Below, one piece after another: positions 7,103 through 14,737 of a stretch of DNA of 49,662 bases (position 1 is the stretch's first letter; each line of letters starts with the position of its first letter). The DNA comes from a virus. The notes under the pieces are model-generated. The model was not told the origin of the DNA, made no database searches, and was given only the letters and a program-made list of their open reading frames with translations. The position numbers and the translations under genes were made by a program. The stretch is taken from IMG/VR virus record IMGVR_UViG_3300013126_000049, positions 1 through 49,662 of that record. One strand, given 5' to 3'.

Positions 7103-7279
7103 TTCCAAGGAACCTTTGCTTTTCTTGTCCTGTATCTCAATGGTGACAATTTTCTTCTTGCTGGTGATGTAAAGAATGCTTTCCTGGTTGTGCTTCCTTA
7201 TGAATCCCACCGTGTCTATTTTGCAAAACACACTGAGAATCAACAACAAAATCAGGGAAAACAGAAAAAACCTTTTCAA
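7091..7279 (-). CDS. Short exported or membrane-anchored protein (TTG start)
   Basis: 62 residues. The N-terminus MKRFFLFSLILLLILSVFC is a signal peptide or membrane anchor; the Cys at 19 could be a weak lipobox (LSVFC). The remainder is a small beta-rich, Lys-rich domain. The start codon is TTG, with TATAAA eight bases upstream. Confidence 0.55.
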   Translation of the reverse strand: MKRFFLFSLILLLILSVFCKIDTVGFIRKHNQESILYITSKKKIVTIEIQDKKSKGSLELSY

Positions 7280-7299
7280 TATTAATATTTATAAAAAGA

Positions 7300-7327
7300 T
7301 TGACAAACCCCGGTTAAACTTTATAAA
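7300..7327 (+). promoter_or_regulatory. Promoter of the MazG-like gene (leaderless type)
   Basis: TTGACA (7300-7305), a 16 bp spacer and TATAAA (7322-7327) form a near-consensus sigma-70 promoter. Only six bases separate the -10 from the ATG at 7334, which puts the predicted start point on the A of the ATG. Confidence 0.75.
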
Positions 7328-7333
7328 CAGATC

Positions 7334-7660
7334 ATGACACTCAGCGAATACCAGAAAGCTGCCAACAGCACCGCCATCTTTCCCAAGGATCTGGCCGTGC
7401 CTTACACCCTTTTGGGATTGAGCGGCGAGGTAGGGGAAGTGTGCAACAAATACAAAAAGATTATCCGCGATAAAGGAAACGTGGTGCGGGAGGAGGACCG
7501 GCAACAGTTGCAGGATGAACTGGGTGATGCGCTTTGGTATCTAACCACAGCCCTTTCCAGCCTGGGATTGGATCTGGAACAAACTGCGGCCACCAACCTG
7601 AACAAACTGTTGCTGCGCCAAAAACGGGGCACACTGGGAGGAAGCGGAGACAAACGATGA
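7334..7660 (+). CDS. MazG-like nucleotide pyrophosphohydrolase
   Basis: 108 residues. GLSGEVGEVCNKYKKII (about 28-44) and LQDELGDALWYL (about 60-71) are the paired metal-binding ExxE and ExxD helices of the all-alpha MazG superfamily, which hydrolyses NTPs or dNTPs to monophosphates. Phage MazG proteins are thought to clean the nucleotide pool or lower the host alarmone. The gene has its own leaderless-type promoter and overlaps the next gene by ATGA. Confidence 0.85.
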   Translation: MTLSEYQKAANSTAIFPKDLAVPYTLLGLSGEVGEVCNKYKKIIRDKGNVVREEDRQQLQDELGDALWYLTTALSSLGLDLEQTAATNLNKLLLRQKRGTLGGSGDKR

Positions 7661-8094
7661 ACATTGAATATTTCACCAAGATACTCAAACATGATCATGA
7701 AGCCACGCTCAAACTGTTTCCGGACACCCAGAAGCAAATGGTCATACACGCTGCTTTTGTGAAACTGGCCGCACTATATGATGACAAAACCAATGCTCCT
7801 GCGTTCAAACTGGCATTGGAAACTGCCCTGAAACAGTTTATAAAAAATAAAACGGAAGAGGGCAAAGACACGGATTATTTTGAAAGTTTTGAGAATGTAT
7901 TGAATGAAAGTGCTGATAATTTTATAATAAAATATAAGAAACAAATGGCCAGCCGCATCCTTTACCGGTTGGAAAAGGACAACCTGCAGGTGGAAGATCA
8001 GTATATATTAAGCAGCCTTAAGATAAACGAGGAGGATTTGAAAGGGGCACGGGTGCTCCTGGAGGAATATAAGAAGAAATATACGGATAAATAA
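7657..8094 (+). CDS. Hypothetical helical protein
   Basis: 145 residues from the ATG that overlaps the mazG-like stop. It is entirely helical in character and rich in Lys, Leu, Glu and Asp, with no signal peptide or known motif. Position suggests co-expression with the pyrophosphohydrolase. Confidence 0.7.
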   Translation: MNIEYFTKILKHDHEATLKLFPDTQKQMVIHAAFVKLAALYDDKTNAPAFKLALETALKQFIKNKTEEGKDTDYFESFENVLNESADNFIIKYKKQMASRILYRLEKDNLQVEDQYILSSLKINEEDLKGARVLLEEYKKKYTDK

Positions 8095-8098
8095 ATGG

Positions 8099-8755
8099 GT
8101 GAGCTGTTTCCAGGATTTGGTGAATTTATACGAACAAGCCACTGCGCCCAACCCGATTAGCTATGGGCGGGTGATATATCCCAAGCATGGTTTGGAAAAT
8201 GAGGAGGAGGGCGAGGAAGGAATGGGGGGAATCAAAAAGGAATTGCTCGACAAGATCATTGAAAATCCTTATCGGGCACAAGAACTGGCCGTAAGATATG
8301 TGTTAAATAATCGACCAGTCCCCCTTGCGTTGCTTAAAAGCGTCATAACCAAAGCAGTTCTTGCCGTGGAACTTGCCGATCATTATATCAGCATTGGCAA
8401 AAAAATGCCCCTGCCCAAAATACTGCAGAATCGGGTAAGGTTTCTGCCTACCCGAGACACAAAGAAATTGGAGGATTTGGAAGTGGAACGACCAGATGGT
8501 GAAATTGATCATTGGGAAATATATCGCAAGCCTTATATCTTTCTGGTGGGCAGCAGCAGCAACGTGGGTCTTCTTCCCACATTTTACTATGAACCGCCCG
8601 AAGGTGAGACAGAAGAACAAAGTCTGAAAGAGATAGGGGATGATCTGGAGGTGCTGGCAAAGGACGGCTTATCCGGCATGACGCATCTGAAACGGGTGAG
8701 CAAGCATCCGGATGCTGGATATTTAAGCGGCAAGAAATATGAATATCAATCGTAA
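8099..8755 (+). CDS. Hypothetical protein with two helical A-x-x-LA..Y repeats
   Basis: 218 residues from GTG at 8099. Residues about 60-115 hold two copies of a roughly 33-residue helical repeat (AQELAVRYVLNNRPVPLALL and AVELADHYISIGKKMPLPKIL). The same repeat occurs about eight times in the 379-residue protein at 41621-42760. The C-terminal half is beta-rich (IYRKPYIFLVGSSS). It may be a scaffold or binding protein; the function is unknown. Confidence 0.7.
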   Translation: MSCFQDLVNLYEQATAPNPISYGRVIYPKHGLENEEEGEEGMGGIKKELLDKIIENPYRAQELAVRYVLNNRPVPLALLKSVITKAVLAVELADHYISIGKKMPLPKILQNRVRFLPTRDTKKLEDLEVERPDGEIDHWEIYRKPYIFLVGSSSNVGLLPTFYYEPPEGETEEQSLKEIGDDLEVLAKDGLSGMTHLKRVSKHPDAGYLSGKKYEYQS

Positions 8756-8849
8756 GCAACGTACTGAATTGTTATCAAAAACCACCCTGCTTTATTATCC
8801 TATTCTTTTCGTTTGTGTTTATCTGATTTATTTAATTTTTGGTCAATAA
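8739..8849 (+). CDS. Single-span membrane mini-protein
   Basis: 36 residues (MNINRKQRTELLSKTTLLYY then a hydrophobic run to FGQ). It has a basic N-terminus and one transmembrane helix. It overlaps the end of the preceding gene by 17 bp in another frame and the convergent gene by 7 bp. Confidence 0.45.
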   Translation: MNINRKQRTELLSKTTLLYYPILFVCVYLIYLIFGQ

Positions 8850-9178
8850 GGCGTACTAAGGGGCGGATTGGGATTCAACAACGGATTGACGGGCATTACC
8901 GGATTGTTATCCGGCTTTTGTCCCCCTCCGCTATCGGTCCTTAAACTCAGAAGCAATGTTTCAATGCCCATGGCGGAAAGATTGATTGTTCCTTCCTCAG
9001 GATAAACTGTGACGGTTTGATCATTTATTTTGAAAATGATAGGAACTTTGTGACCACTGATCCTTGCCACCACTTCACCCCCCCTATTTTTTTCAAAAAC
9101 CAAAACGGTACCTTCATCGGCCTTGGAAAAGGAAGCGATATTAAAGCATAGTATTAATGCATATAAAAGGTTTCTCAT
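8843..9178 (-). CDS. Secreted beta-rich protein
   Basis: 111 residues from the ATG at 9178, chosen because it begins the signal peptide MRNLLYALILCFNIASFSKA. An upstream ATG at 9238 would add 20 residues and overlap the divergent gene. The mature part has a strand-rich region (VLVFEKNRGGEVVARISG) and a Pro/Asn-rich C-terminus (VNPLLNPNPPLSTPY). It is probably periplasmic; no family is recognised. Confidence 0.65.
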   Translation of the reverse strand: MRNLLYALILCFNIASFSKADEGTVLVFEKNRGGEVVARISGHKVPIIFKINDQTVTVYPEEGTINLSAMGIETLLLSLRTDSGGGQKPDNNPVMPVNPLLNPNPPLSTPY

Positions 9179-9230
9179 GAGGATATGACAATTATAAGGG
9201 CAGGATGTTAGAAAACAAATAAATAAAAAC

Positions 9231-10076
9231 ATGGACAAGGACGGTCAAAACATCTATGGATTGTACATGGAAAGCACGAACCCTATGCCATGGAACCAGA
9301 TATCCGAGGAAATCAAACAGAAAGCAAACCAGCTTTTAAAAGATCATAATGATGCTGTAAACAATCCCAACCTAAAACCGGGCGACTTTTATGCAGTGGA
9401 TGTGACCGGCAAACATCAGGTTTATTACACGTTTTGGCGCTTTCGAGACATTCCCATCCAAGTGCAAAAATACATTAAAAACCCCATATATTTTGGAAAT
9501 CTGAGCACGAATCTTTTGGAGGCGATAAAGAAGGCATTGAGCAAACCGGTGGTACGAAACGTGCCAGTTCAATTATGGAACAGCGATACAAGGGAGGGAC
9601 TGATTGGCAAAACCAAAACAACTCCATCCTTCACTTTTGGCAAATACCGGGGCCGATCATTTCCCGATGTGTACCTTGAGGATCCGGGTTATTTTCTTTA
9701 TCTGAGCAGAAACGCCGATCCAAAATATGCCGGAAGCGCAACCAACCAAGCAATCATGGCCTTTGCAGACATGGCGCGGGATGACATGACCGAGAGAAAC
9801 AGACAGAACATAGATAGCAATTATGTGGGCAACATTGGGGAACGGAATGAATTTGAACTGGAGCTTGTGCACATGCAAACCTATCCGCCCCGAGAAGGTG
9901 AAGGGAAGGGGTATACAACCTATAAAATGCGAGATGCGGACGGCAACAGATTCTACTCTTATCAATTTCCCAGCGATAACGTGGGCGATAAAGTAAAGGT
10001 ACGGGCAACCATAAAAGATCACAAAGAACGCATGGGCGTGAAGTTTACCCGATTGAGCCGGATTAAAACAATATAA
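9231..10076 (+). CDS. Probable DNA-metabolism protein with FGKYRG and OB-like regions
   Basis: 281 residues. The middle has FTFGKYRGRSFPDVYLEDPGYFLYL (about 130-154 in full), the pattern FGKYKGK...dPgYl.wl found in small domains at the C-terminus of exonuclease X-like and other phage DNA enzymes. Near residues 205-275, a stretch with RNEFELELV, a Gly/Asp-rich turn and VGDKVKVRATIKDHKERMGV looks like an OB-type fold with the GtvKdH motif of phage single-strand-binding-like proteins. I infer a role in replication or recombination. It is transcribed alone. Confidence 0.65.
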   Translation: MDKDGQNIYGLYMESTNPMPWNQISEEIKQKANQLLKDHNDAVNNPNLKPGDFYAVDVTGKHQVYYTFWRFRDIPIQVQKYIKNPIYFGNLSTNLLEAIKKALSKPVVRNVPVQLWNSDTREGLIGKTKTTPSFTFGKYRGRSFPDVYLEDPGYFLYLSRNADPKYAGSATNQAIMAFADMARDDMTERNRQNIDSNYVGNIGERNEFELELVHMQTYPPREGEGKGYTTYKMRDADGNRFYSYQFPSDNVGDKVKVRATIKDHKERMGVKFTRLSRIKTI

Positions 10077-10080
10077 AATA

Positions 10081-10108
10081 TTGACAACATCCCTTCCCGC
10101 CTTAACAT
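10081..10108 (+). promoter_or_regulatory. Promoter of the 10116 operon (leaderless type)
   Basis: TTGACA (10081-10086), 16 bp and TAACAT (10103-10108) are followed by seven bases and the ATG at 10116. The -10 is identical to that of the sulfotransferase promoter on the other strand. Confidence 0.6.
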
Positions 10109-10115
10109 AAGGGCC

Positions 10116-10319
10116 ATGAGCAAATACACCTTCACATCAGATTTTGTGCCGGATCAACTGGACCGGGTCAACACCGCCACCCGCATCACCTATGAATTTG
10201 AAGCGGAAAGCTTGGATCTTGTGTTGAGTCAGTTCACAGACTTTCTCAAGGGCTGCGGATACTGTTTCAAAGGAAACGTGCTGGTGGTGGACGATTATCC
10301 GGTTGAGGAGGAAAAATAA
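10116..10319 (+). CDS. Small acidic hypothetical protein
   Basis: 67 residues with a central helix (ESLDLVLSQFTDFLKGCGYC) and an acidic end. It is the first gene of a three-gene unit and overlaps the next by TAATG. Confidence 0.65.
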   Translation: MSKYTFTSDFVPDQLDRVNTATRITYEFEAESLDLVLSQFTDFLKGCGYCFKGNVLVVDDYPVEEEK

Positions 10320-10504
10320 TGCACAGGAAAATCAAGTTCGTTGATCCGCCCAGCGGATGGAAGTATGGGTTTCCCGCCGCCTACGATGAAATAAAGGATG
10401 GAAGCTTGCAGCAGTTTTTGTTAAAAAAGGGTTATCCGGAAAAGGACGTTCCGTTTGCACTGCTGCACATGCGCAGCTGGATCGAGGAACAGCATGAAAA
10501 ATAG
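10319..10504 (+). CDS. Small hypothetical protein
   Basis: 61 residues; the start shares its A with the upstream TAA (TAATG). It is Gly/Pro-containing and mixed-charge, with a helical end. It overlaps the next gene by 11 bp. No family is recognised. Confidence 0.65.
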   Translation: MHRKIKFVDPPSGWKYGFPAAYDEIKDGSLQQFLLKKGYPEKDVPFALLHMRSWIEEQHEK

Positions 10505-10937
10505 CCCCAAAGCCATGGAAGAAGACCGTGCCTTAAAAGATGTCTTTAGTTATATAGACGATAACAAACAACTAAGCAAAGCTTGGAAGAAGAGGTTTCC
10601 CACCTGGTTTTGGGGTAAAATACCTTTCACTGAATTGGGCTGGGAAGTAATTTTGTTTTGGAAGATCAGACAATTTAAAGATGGAATATCTTTCTTTGAA
10701 TTTAATGTCACTGTAGATCTATATGATCCTTTAGAATATGCAAAATTTTATTACCGTCCTCATTTTAGAATTCATCTGGTTGTTTTGAACTATACCCTTA
10801 TTGAACTGGATTTGTACAAAAGAATGGAAAAACTGCAAAAACACAAAGAAACCATGATGCAGATTCGATCCAACCAAGGGTGGAGCAGCAAAGAAGAAGC
10901 AATGGAACAATGCAAAAAGGTACAAAAACAAGGCTAA
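10494..10937 (+). CDS. Hypothetical protein with hydrophobic centre
   Basis: 147 residues from ATG 10494, chosen over an in-frame upstream codon that would overlap the neighbour by 50 bp. Aromatic-rich segments (FPTWFWGKIPF and FRIHLVVLNYTLIEL) could be buried strands or a membrane-associated hairpin. The C-terminus is a charged helix. It is more AT-rich than its neighbours. The function is unknown. Confidence 0.6.
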   Translation: MKNSPKAMEEDRALKDVFSYIDDNKQLSKAWKKRFPTWFWGKIPFTELGWEVILFWKIRQFKDGISFFEFNVTVDLYDPLEYAKFYYRPHFRIHLVVLNYTLIELDLYKRMEKLQKHKETMMQIRSNQGWSSKEEAMEQCKKVQKQG

Positions 10938-11316
10938 AAAAAGGGATTTTATTGAAAAAAAAGGGGTTTTAAAGTTAAAAAAGGGGTCTTAAAAGGGGAA
11001 AACTTAAAGTAAACCCCTGATATCCTATAGAGAAGGAGGGGTATATGGAAAGGTATAAGATAGGGATAAGATAGGGTATAAGATAGGGTATAGGGGGTTT
11101 GTTTAATTGTTTAGAGGGGGGAAAGGGCCCGGGCGGGCAAGTTTCCGTGCAAAGAACATGCATATGACGCAAGATATTTCATAAAAAAGGGCAGGAAATT
11201 ATTGTCAAAATAAATTATAAATACTGGCCCCTCGGCACCCCAGGGTCTATTTTTTTCTTTATTTTTTGTTTATTTTATTTTTTTTATCTTTTTTTCAATA
11301 TGTTGCTTAAATAATA
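10938..11316 (+). repeat. G-rich low-complexity intergenic tract
   Basis: There is no gene in these 379 bases. The left part repeats AAGGGG-type blocks (near 10940, 10962, 10980 and 10995). The middle (about 11055-11095) holds three imperfect copies of ATAAGATAGGG(TA), followed by GGGGG runs and a GC-rich palindrome-like GGGCCCGGGCGGGC (about 11127). The right part is nearly pure T (11245-11300). Purine/pyrimidine asymmetry and short iterated repeats beside a T-rich stretch are features of phage replication origins or packaging/recombination sites; this is inference only. Confidence 0.5.
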
Positions 11317-11625
11317 ATGATGAAATTAAACATCAATAAAAACGATATCAAATATGGTCATCGGCATAACCCCGCTAATTGCGCCATTGCGTTGAGCATT
11401 CAGCGCAATATGCGGCGGCAAAAACGGGAAGTTGCCGACATTTGCGTGTTGCCGGAAAACGTCAGCCTGCAGGTGTTTGAAGGAAACAAGTTGGTTACTT
11501 ATGGAACCAACCTGCCCGTTAAAGCCAGTGAATTTGTGCATCGTTTTGATAATGAACTTAGGGTAAAACCTTTTTCATTAAACCTGAACTTCCGGAAGGT
11601 TCGGGAAGTGGCCCTGAGCAAATAA
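11317..11625 (+). CDS. Conserved phage small protein (NCAIALSIQR...FD type)
   Basis: 102 residues (101 if the second ATG is used). HNPANCAIALSIQRNM followed by a beta-rich centre and FVHRFDNELRVKPFSLNLNF matches a pattern I know from small uncharacterised proteins of many phages: Cys-Pro/Ala-hyd-Ala-hyd followed by hyd-x-x-F-D-x-x-x-x-V-x-P-F. It is transcribed alone, before a copy of the TCTAWTAGA element. Confidence 0.65.
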   Translation: MMKLNINKNDIKYGHRHNPANCAIALSIQRNMRRQKREVADICVLPENVSLQVFEGNKLVTYGTNLPVKASEFVHRFDNELRVKPFSLNLNFRKVREVALSK

Positions 11626-11632
11626 GGATAAC

Positions 11633-11698
11633 GTTTTTCCAAATTTTGCCCAGACCAAAAATCCTGCTATCCGATCTAATAGAACGATAGCTCCACAG
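11633..11698 (+). repeat. Intergenic element copy A (TCTAATAGA)
   Basis: Shares TTTTTCCAAATTTTGCCC, then GACCAAAAAT, a TATCC and the palindrome TCTAATAGA (11675-11683), with copy B on the far side of the adjacent HNH-type gene. A CTCC-CAGGA segment follows seven bases after the palindrome. Confidence 0.65.
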
Positions 11699-11706
11699 GA
11701 CGAGTG

Positions 11707-12243
11707 TTATCTGATAATGTTCTGTTCTTTTAATAAATTATAAATCTTTTCATACTTTGTTTTAAGAACATCAATTACTATATTTTTATTCACATTCTGT
11801 ATAAATGAATCTGCCCAACGACAATTCGAAGCGCTGTAATCACCGTTAGGATCTATTCTATCCAGAGAACATCCTTCAGGTCTGGGACCCATATCCTCAT
11901 AAAATTTCTCAAAATTATCTTTCCATTCACCACAAACCTTTATACCCCTACCACCATAATGTTTAAAAACGTTATGTTTTTGATTATGACATTTTTGTAA
12001 AATATTAGCCCAAGTTCTATATTCTACTGTTTTGCTGCGACGATGCCGGTTATTCCCTGTACACCCACAACTTTTTACCAATCCGGATTTGATGTTATTA
12101 AACAACAGTTCTTTCCTTTTTCCACAATCACAAATCACCTGAACTATAAGTTGACCATGCCCATTTCTTTTAATCAGCTTATTAATGCTTAAATTACCAT
12201 ACCTCTTATTCAACAAGTCCTTTTCTATTAATCGTTTTCCCAT
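11707..12243 (-). CDS. HNH-type homing endonuclease (YGGRGI/DRIDPNG family)
   Basis: 178 residues. Four cysteines (C38, C40, C59, C61) form a probable zinc ribbon. They are followed by VEYRTWANILQKCHN, YGGRGIKVCGEW (about 96-107) and SLDRIDPNGDYSASNCRW (about 126-143), the signature of a common phage free-standing endonuclease family. It lies antisense to its neighbours, is AT-rich, and is bracketed by two near-identical intergenic elements, so it looks like a recent arrival. A TTGGAA-N17-TAAATA promoter lies five bases before its ATG. Confidence 0.85.
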   Translation of the reverse strand: MGKRLIEKDLLNKRYGNLSINKLIKRNGHGQLIVQVICDCGKRKELLFNNIKSGLVKSCGCTGNNRHRRSKTVEYRTWANILQKCHNQKHNVFKHYGGRGIKVCGEWKDNFEKFYEDMGPRPEGCSLDRIDPNGDYSASNCRWADSFIQNVNKNIVIDVLKTKYEKIYNLLKEQNIIR

Positions 12244-12267
12244 TAAAATATTTATCCTATTAGAATA

Positions 12268-12340
12268 ATTTTTCCAAATTTTGCCCGGACCAAAAATTCA
12301 ACTATCCTCTCTATTAGAAACGTTGTTCCATGGGGGGCAT
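12268..12340 (+). repeat. Intergenic element copy B (TCTATTAGA)
   Basis: A direct repeat of copy A: TTTTTCCAAATTTTGCCC, GGACCAAAAATTCAACTATCC and TCTATTAGA (12310-12318), then TTCCATGG. The GGACCAAAAATTCAACTATCC part is also present in copy C at 22.65 kb. Confidence 0.65.
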
Positions 12341-12392
12341 GTTTTTCCAGGATGTGTGGACAACAAAGAATGGTATGATAAGATAAATTATT

Positions 12393-12557
12393 ATGATGAA
12401 CATGGCGGAAGAGTTCCAGCGGCTCAATGATCTAATCAAAAGTCTGGAACAGGAAAATGAAAGGTTAAAGCTGCAATTGGAAACATTGCATCGTACCTAT
12501 GGATGCAGTTGCAAACCGGGCACCACGCTTGTGGTGGATACGGAAGGTTGCCAATGA
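12393..12557 (+). CDS. Coiled-coil mini-protein
   Basis: 54 residues. A leucine-heptad helix (FQRLNDLIKSLEQENERLK...) spans about 6-35 and is followed by a Cys-containing tail (YGCSCKPGTT). It overlaps the next gene by ATGA and starts a three-gene unit leading to the sigma factor. Confidence 0.6.
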   Translation: MMNMAEEFQRLNDLIKSLEQENERLKLQLETLHRTYGCSCKPGTTLVVDTEGCQ

Positions 12558-12757
12558 AATATTACAAATACATGGACGTGCCCGAGCTCAGTAAAAAAGA
12601 ACGAAAGCGGTTAAGGAAACTGGCCAAACTTCGCGATCCGTTCGAAATCTGGATTGATCATCACAACCACAAACTGGAGGTGATACGTACATTGGGCAAC
12701 CTGGTCAGTGCCACATTGGGCATATGCGTGTTCCTGAAGGTGTTTGGGGTATTATGA
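12554..12757 (+). CDS. Small C-terminally anchored protein
   Basis: 67 residues from the ATG overlapping the upstream stop. The first part is basic and helical (SKKERKRLRKLAKLRD) and the end is hydrophobic (LVSATLGICVFLKVF), suggesting a tail anchor. It overlaps the next gene by ATGA. Confidence 0.6.
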   Translation: MKYYKYMDVPELSKKERKRLRKLAKLRDPFEIWIDHHNHKLEVIRTLGNLVSATLGICVFLKVFGVL

Positions 12758-12888
12758 AAACATTGAGGATCCTGGGCCACCTGTTGTTCCGGGGATCCAT
12801 AGTGCTTCTGATATGGACAGTGGGACTGTTGTTTCTGGGGTTATTTTGGACATATTTGAAACTGAAAGATTTTATAAGAAAAGAATAG
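12754..12888 (+). CDS. Single-span membrane mini-protein
   Basis: 44 residues with a central transmembrane helix (SIVLLIWTVGLLFLGLF) flanked by basic residues. It is coupled by ATGA to the preceding gene, which also ends in a hydrophobic helix, so the two may form a membrane pair. Confidence 0.6.
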   Translation: MKTLRILGHLLFRGSIVLLIWTVGLLFLGLFWTYLKLKDFIRKE

Positions 12889-12924
12889 GTTGAACATGAA
12901 TTCCCAGTCTTTGTCTTAAAACAT

Positions 12925-13731
12925 ATGACAATGATTGGCATCAAAGTGGCGGATCTGGAGGTGCTCCCGGACATCCTGGTGGAACGGTACCAGAGGAGAT
13001 ACAAAAAAGGGGACCGCCGGTGCCTGGACAAACTGGTGCTTCACAACATGAAGTTGGTGATACACCTGGCCCACCAATATTATCCTCCGGCAGGATACCA
13101 GCACGATGACCTGGTCATGGCCGGAACTCCCGGGCTATACACTGCGGCCCGTCGATGGAAGAGGAAACGGGGAGCCAGCTTCGGCACTTACGCCGCCTAT
13201 CACATCAAGCATCACATTCGCCGGTTCATTCAAAAAAACACACACGTGGTGAATGTACCGTACCGTTTCAACGATGAATTGGCCCGGGCACACCGGGAAA
13301 AACATGGAATTGAGGCGGAGCTGGGCCACGGGATAATGGAGGATGATCAGCATCTCAGCTCCATGGCACAACGCACGTTCAGCCGTGCTGCGCAGCGCGT
13401 GAACATTGACGGTGCAACCGATCCTGAAACCGGCGAGCCCAGTCCCATGGATCTGGCAGATCCATCCGCTGAAGCGCCAGCATTTGGCCCGGAGGAAATA
13501 ATGGTGATTCATAATTTGATAAAGGAACTGCCGCCGCGTCTTCAGACCATACTGCGGGCCCGTTTTGGTTTTGATGATCCGGATATCATCCCCACACTGG
13601 AAACACTGGCAGGAAAGTTGGGGGTTACCCGGGAACGTGTTCGTCAACTTGAAATGACGGCCGTATCCAAATTAAAGAAACGTCTGCTGCATCTTAGCAA
13701 ACGGGACAACCTGCAGCTGCTGCCCCGGTAA
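12925..13731 (+). CDS. RNA polymerase sigma factor, sigma-70 family
   Basis: 268 residues. Region 2 is clear at about 36-105: HNMKLVIHLAHQYYPPAGY, then QHDDLVMAGTPGLYTAARRW and RGASFGTYAAYHIKHHIRR, matching the core-binding and -10-binding helices. Region 4 (about 200-255) has ELPPRLQTILRARFGF, TLETLAGKLGVTRERVRQLE and VSKLKKRL, the -35-binding helix-turn-helix. Region 1 is absent and the linker is short. It should redirect host RNA polymerase to phage promoters. A TCTAWTAGA element lies just downstream, and 11.6-14.7 kb holds several copies of that sequence, a candidate target. Confidence 0.93.
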   Translation: MTMIGIKVADLEVLPDILVERYQRRYKKGDRRCLDKLVLHNMKLVIHLAHQYYPPAGYQHDDLVMAGTPGLYTAARRWKRKRGASFGTYAAYHIKHHIRRFIQKNTHVVNVPYRFNDELARAHREKHGIEAELGHGIMEDDQHLSSMAQRTFSRAAQRVNIDGATDPETGEPSPMDLADPSAEAPAFGPEEIMVIHNLIKELPPRLQTILRARFGFDDPDIIPTLETLAGKLGVTRERVRQLEMTAVSKLKKRLLHLSKRDNLQLLPR

Positions 13732-13946
13732 TCCCCGGGCAAACCACCGCGCTGCAGCTCCAGCAGGCAAACATGTCTAATAGAGCTGTTTTCCCAGGAG
13801 ATGCATCTGTTCCCAGCACGTGTGTTGGAGATATATATAAAATATATAAAGTTTTTTAAAAATTAATAGTGTTGAATATCAACGTTTTAAGCTTTTTATT
13901 TAAAAAAGAACTTGTGTTGTTATCAAAATCATTTATATAAGAATAC
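13732..13946 (+). promoter_or_regulatory. Intergenic region with element copy E and AT-rich promoter-like tract
   Basis: No gene seen. TCTAATAGA (13776-13784) is followed after six bases by TTCCCAGG, as in copies A and C. Downstream is the AT run ATATATATAAAATATATAAAG, a sequence recurring near 15.23 and 26.57 kb, and then TTGTGT-N16-TATATA seven bases before the ATG at 13947. Confidence 0.5.
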
Positions 13947-14336
13947 ATGACTATCACATATCTGGATGAGAATCCATCAGGCAAAGCAGCGAGTGCTGCA
14001 ACTGTTGGCTTTTCTGAAAAGAATACAACTGGAGAAAATAACAATATGAATGCAACATCAACCGAAACCCGTCGGGGTCGCAAGAGTGAAGGAAAAACCG
14101 CCAAGCTGATCTGCCTGATCACGGGCGCTACCCGGACCGCAGGCAGCGGATACCTGAGCACCAAGCCCGCTGAGTTCCGCAGCCAATACATCAGCCGCCC
14201 CGCGCTGAAGCTATTGCGCCAGGGACTGAACGTGCAGCAGGTGCGTGAGCAGCTGAGTGCCGGAATCGGTCTTCCGGACATCAGCCCCGAGGTGTTGACC
14301 AGCGCGATCAACATCAACGGCAAGCACAAGAAGTAA
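13947..14336 (+). CDS. Basic, possibly DNA-binding protein
   Basis: 129 residues from the first ATG, or 96 from ATG 14046, which has GGAGAA upstream. The core (TRRGRKSEGKTAKLICLITGATRTAGSGYLSTK) is Arg/Lys-rich with Cys and Gly turns, followed by a helical half (LKLLRQGLNVQQVREQLSAG) that resembles a helix-turn-helix. Nucleic-acid binding is inferred from composition. Confidence 0.6.
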   Translation: MTITYLDENPSGKAASAATVGFSEKNTTGENNNMNATSTETRRGRKSEGKTAKLICLITGATRTAGSGYLSTKPAEFRSQYISRPALKLLRQGLNVQQVREQLSAGIGLPDISPEVLTSAININGKHKK

Positions 14337-14464
14337 TAATATTTTATTATCTTCCGTGAGTGCACGGGTTGTCATAGTTCCCATGCATTCCGACCGCAAG
14401 GATAGTGGTTCCTCCTATTTCCCCAGCGGAAGGTAATATTTAAAAAAAAGATTTTATATAATTT

Positions 14465-14734
14465 ATGAATGACCGTGAAAAGATTCAGGCGGCCCTGAGC
14501 ATGCTTCAGGGAATGAAATGGGGACGGGAAAGCTGGTTGAGCAATGCCATGCGGATCGATGAGGTCGTGCAGATGCTGCAGGCGCCGGGGAACGACCGGA
14601 CTGGTGCAGGTGAACCCTCCGCTGCAGTTTCATCTCGCCCACGGGCAGGTTTGTCTGACCGGCTGATTGCTCTATTAGGAAAACATTCCGGCAGTGCACG
14701 CCCCAGCAAAATACATTTAACGGGGAAAAAATAA
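14465..14734 (+). CDS. Small hypothetical protein
   Basis: 89 residues: a helical N-terminal half (EKIQAALSMLQGMKWG...) and a Gly/Ala/Arg-rich, possibly disordered C-terminal half. AT-rich upstream DNA (TTATATAATTTATG) replaces a ribosome-binding site. The 128 bp before it show no other gene. Confidence 0.6.
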   Translation: MNDREKIQAALSMLQGMKWGRESWLSNAMRIDEVVQMLQAPGNDRTGAGEPSAAVSSRPRAGLSDRLIALLGKHSGSARPSKIHLTGKK

Positions 14735-14737
14735 CAC

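Noticed and set aside
11050-11095. CRISPR-like or spaced repeat array
   Set aside because: The ATAAGATAGGG units are only 11-13 bp and directly adjacent, without unique spacers or cas genes.
11660-11705. Hammerhead-type ribozyme around the TCTAATAGA element
   Set aside because: The CTGATGA and GAAA core elements are absent and no three-stem fold forms.
13135-13647. A 170-codon minus-strand frame opposite the sigma factor
   Set aside because: No motif, and the plus-strand sigma factor has well-formed regions 2 and 4.
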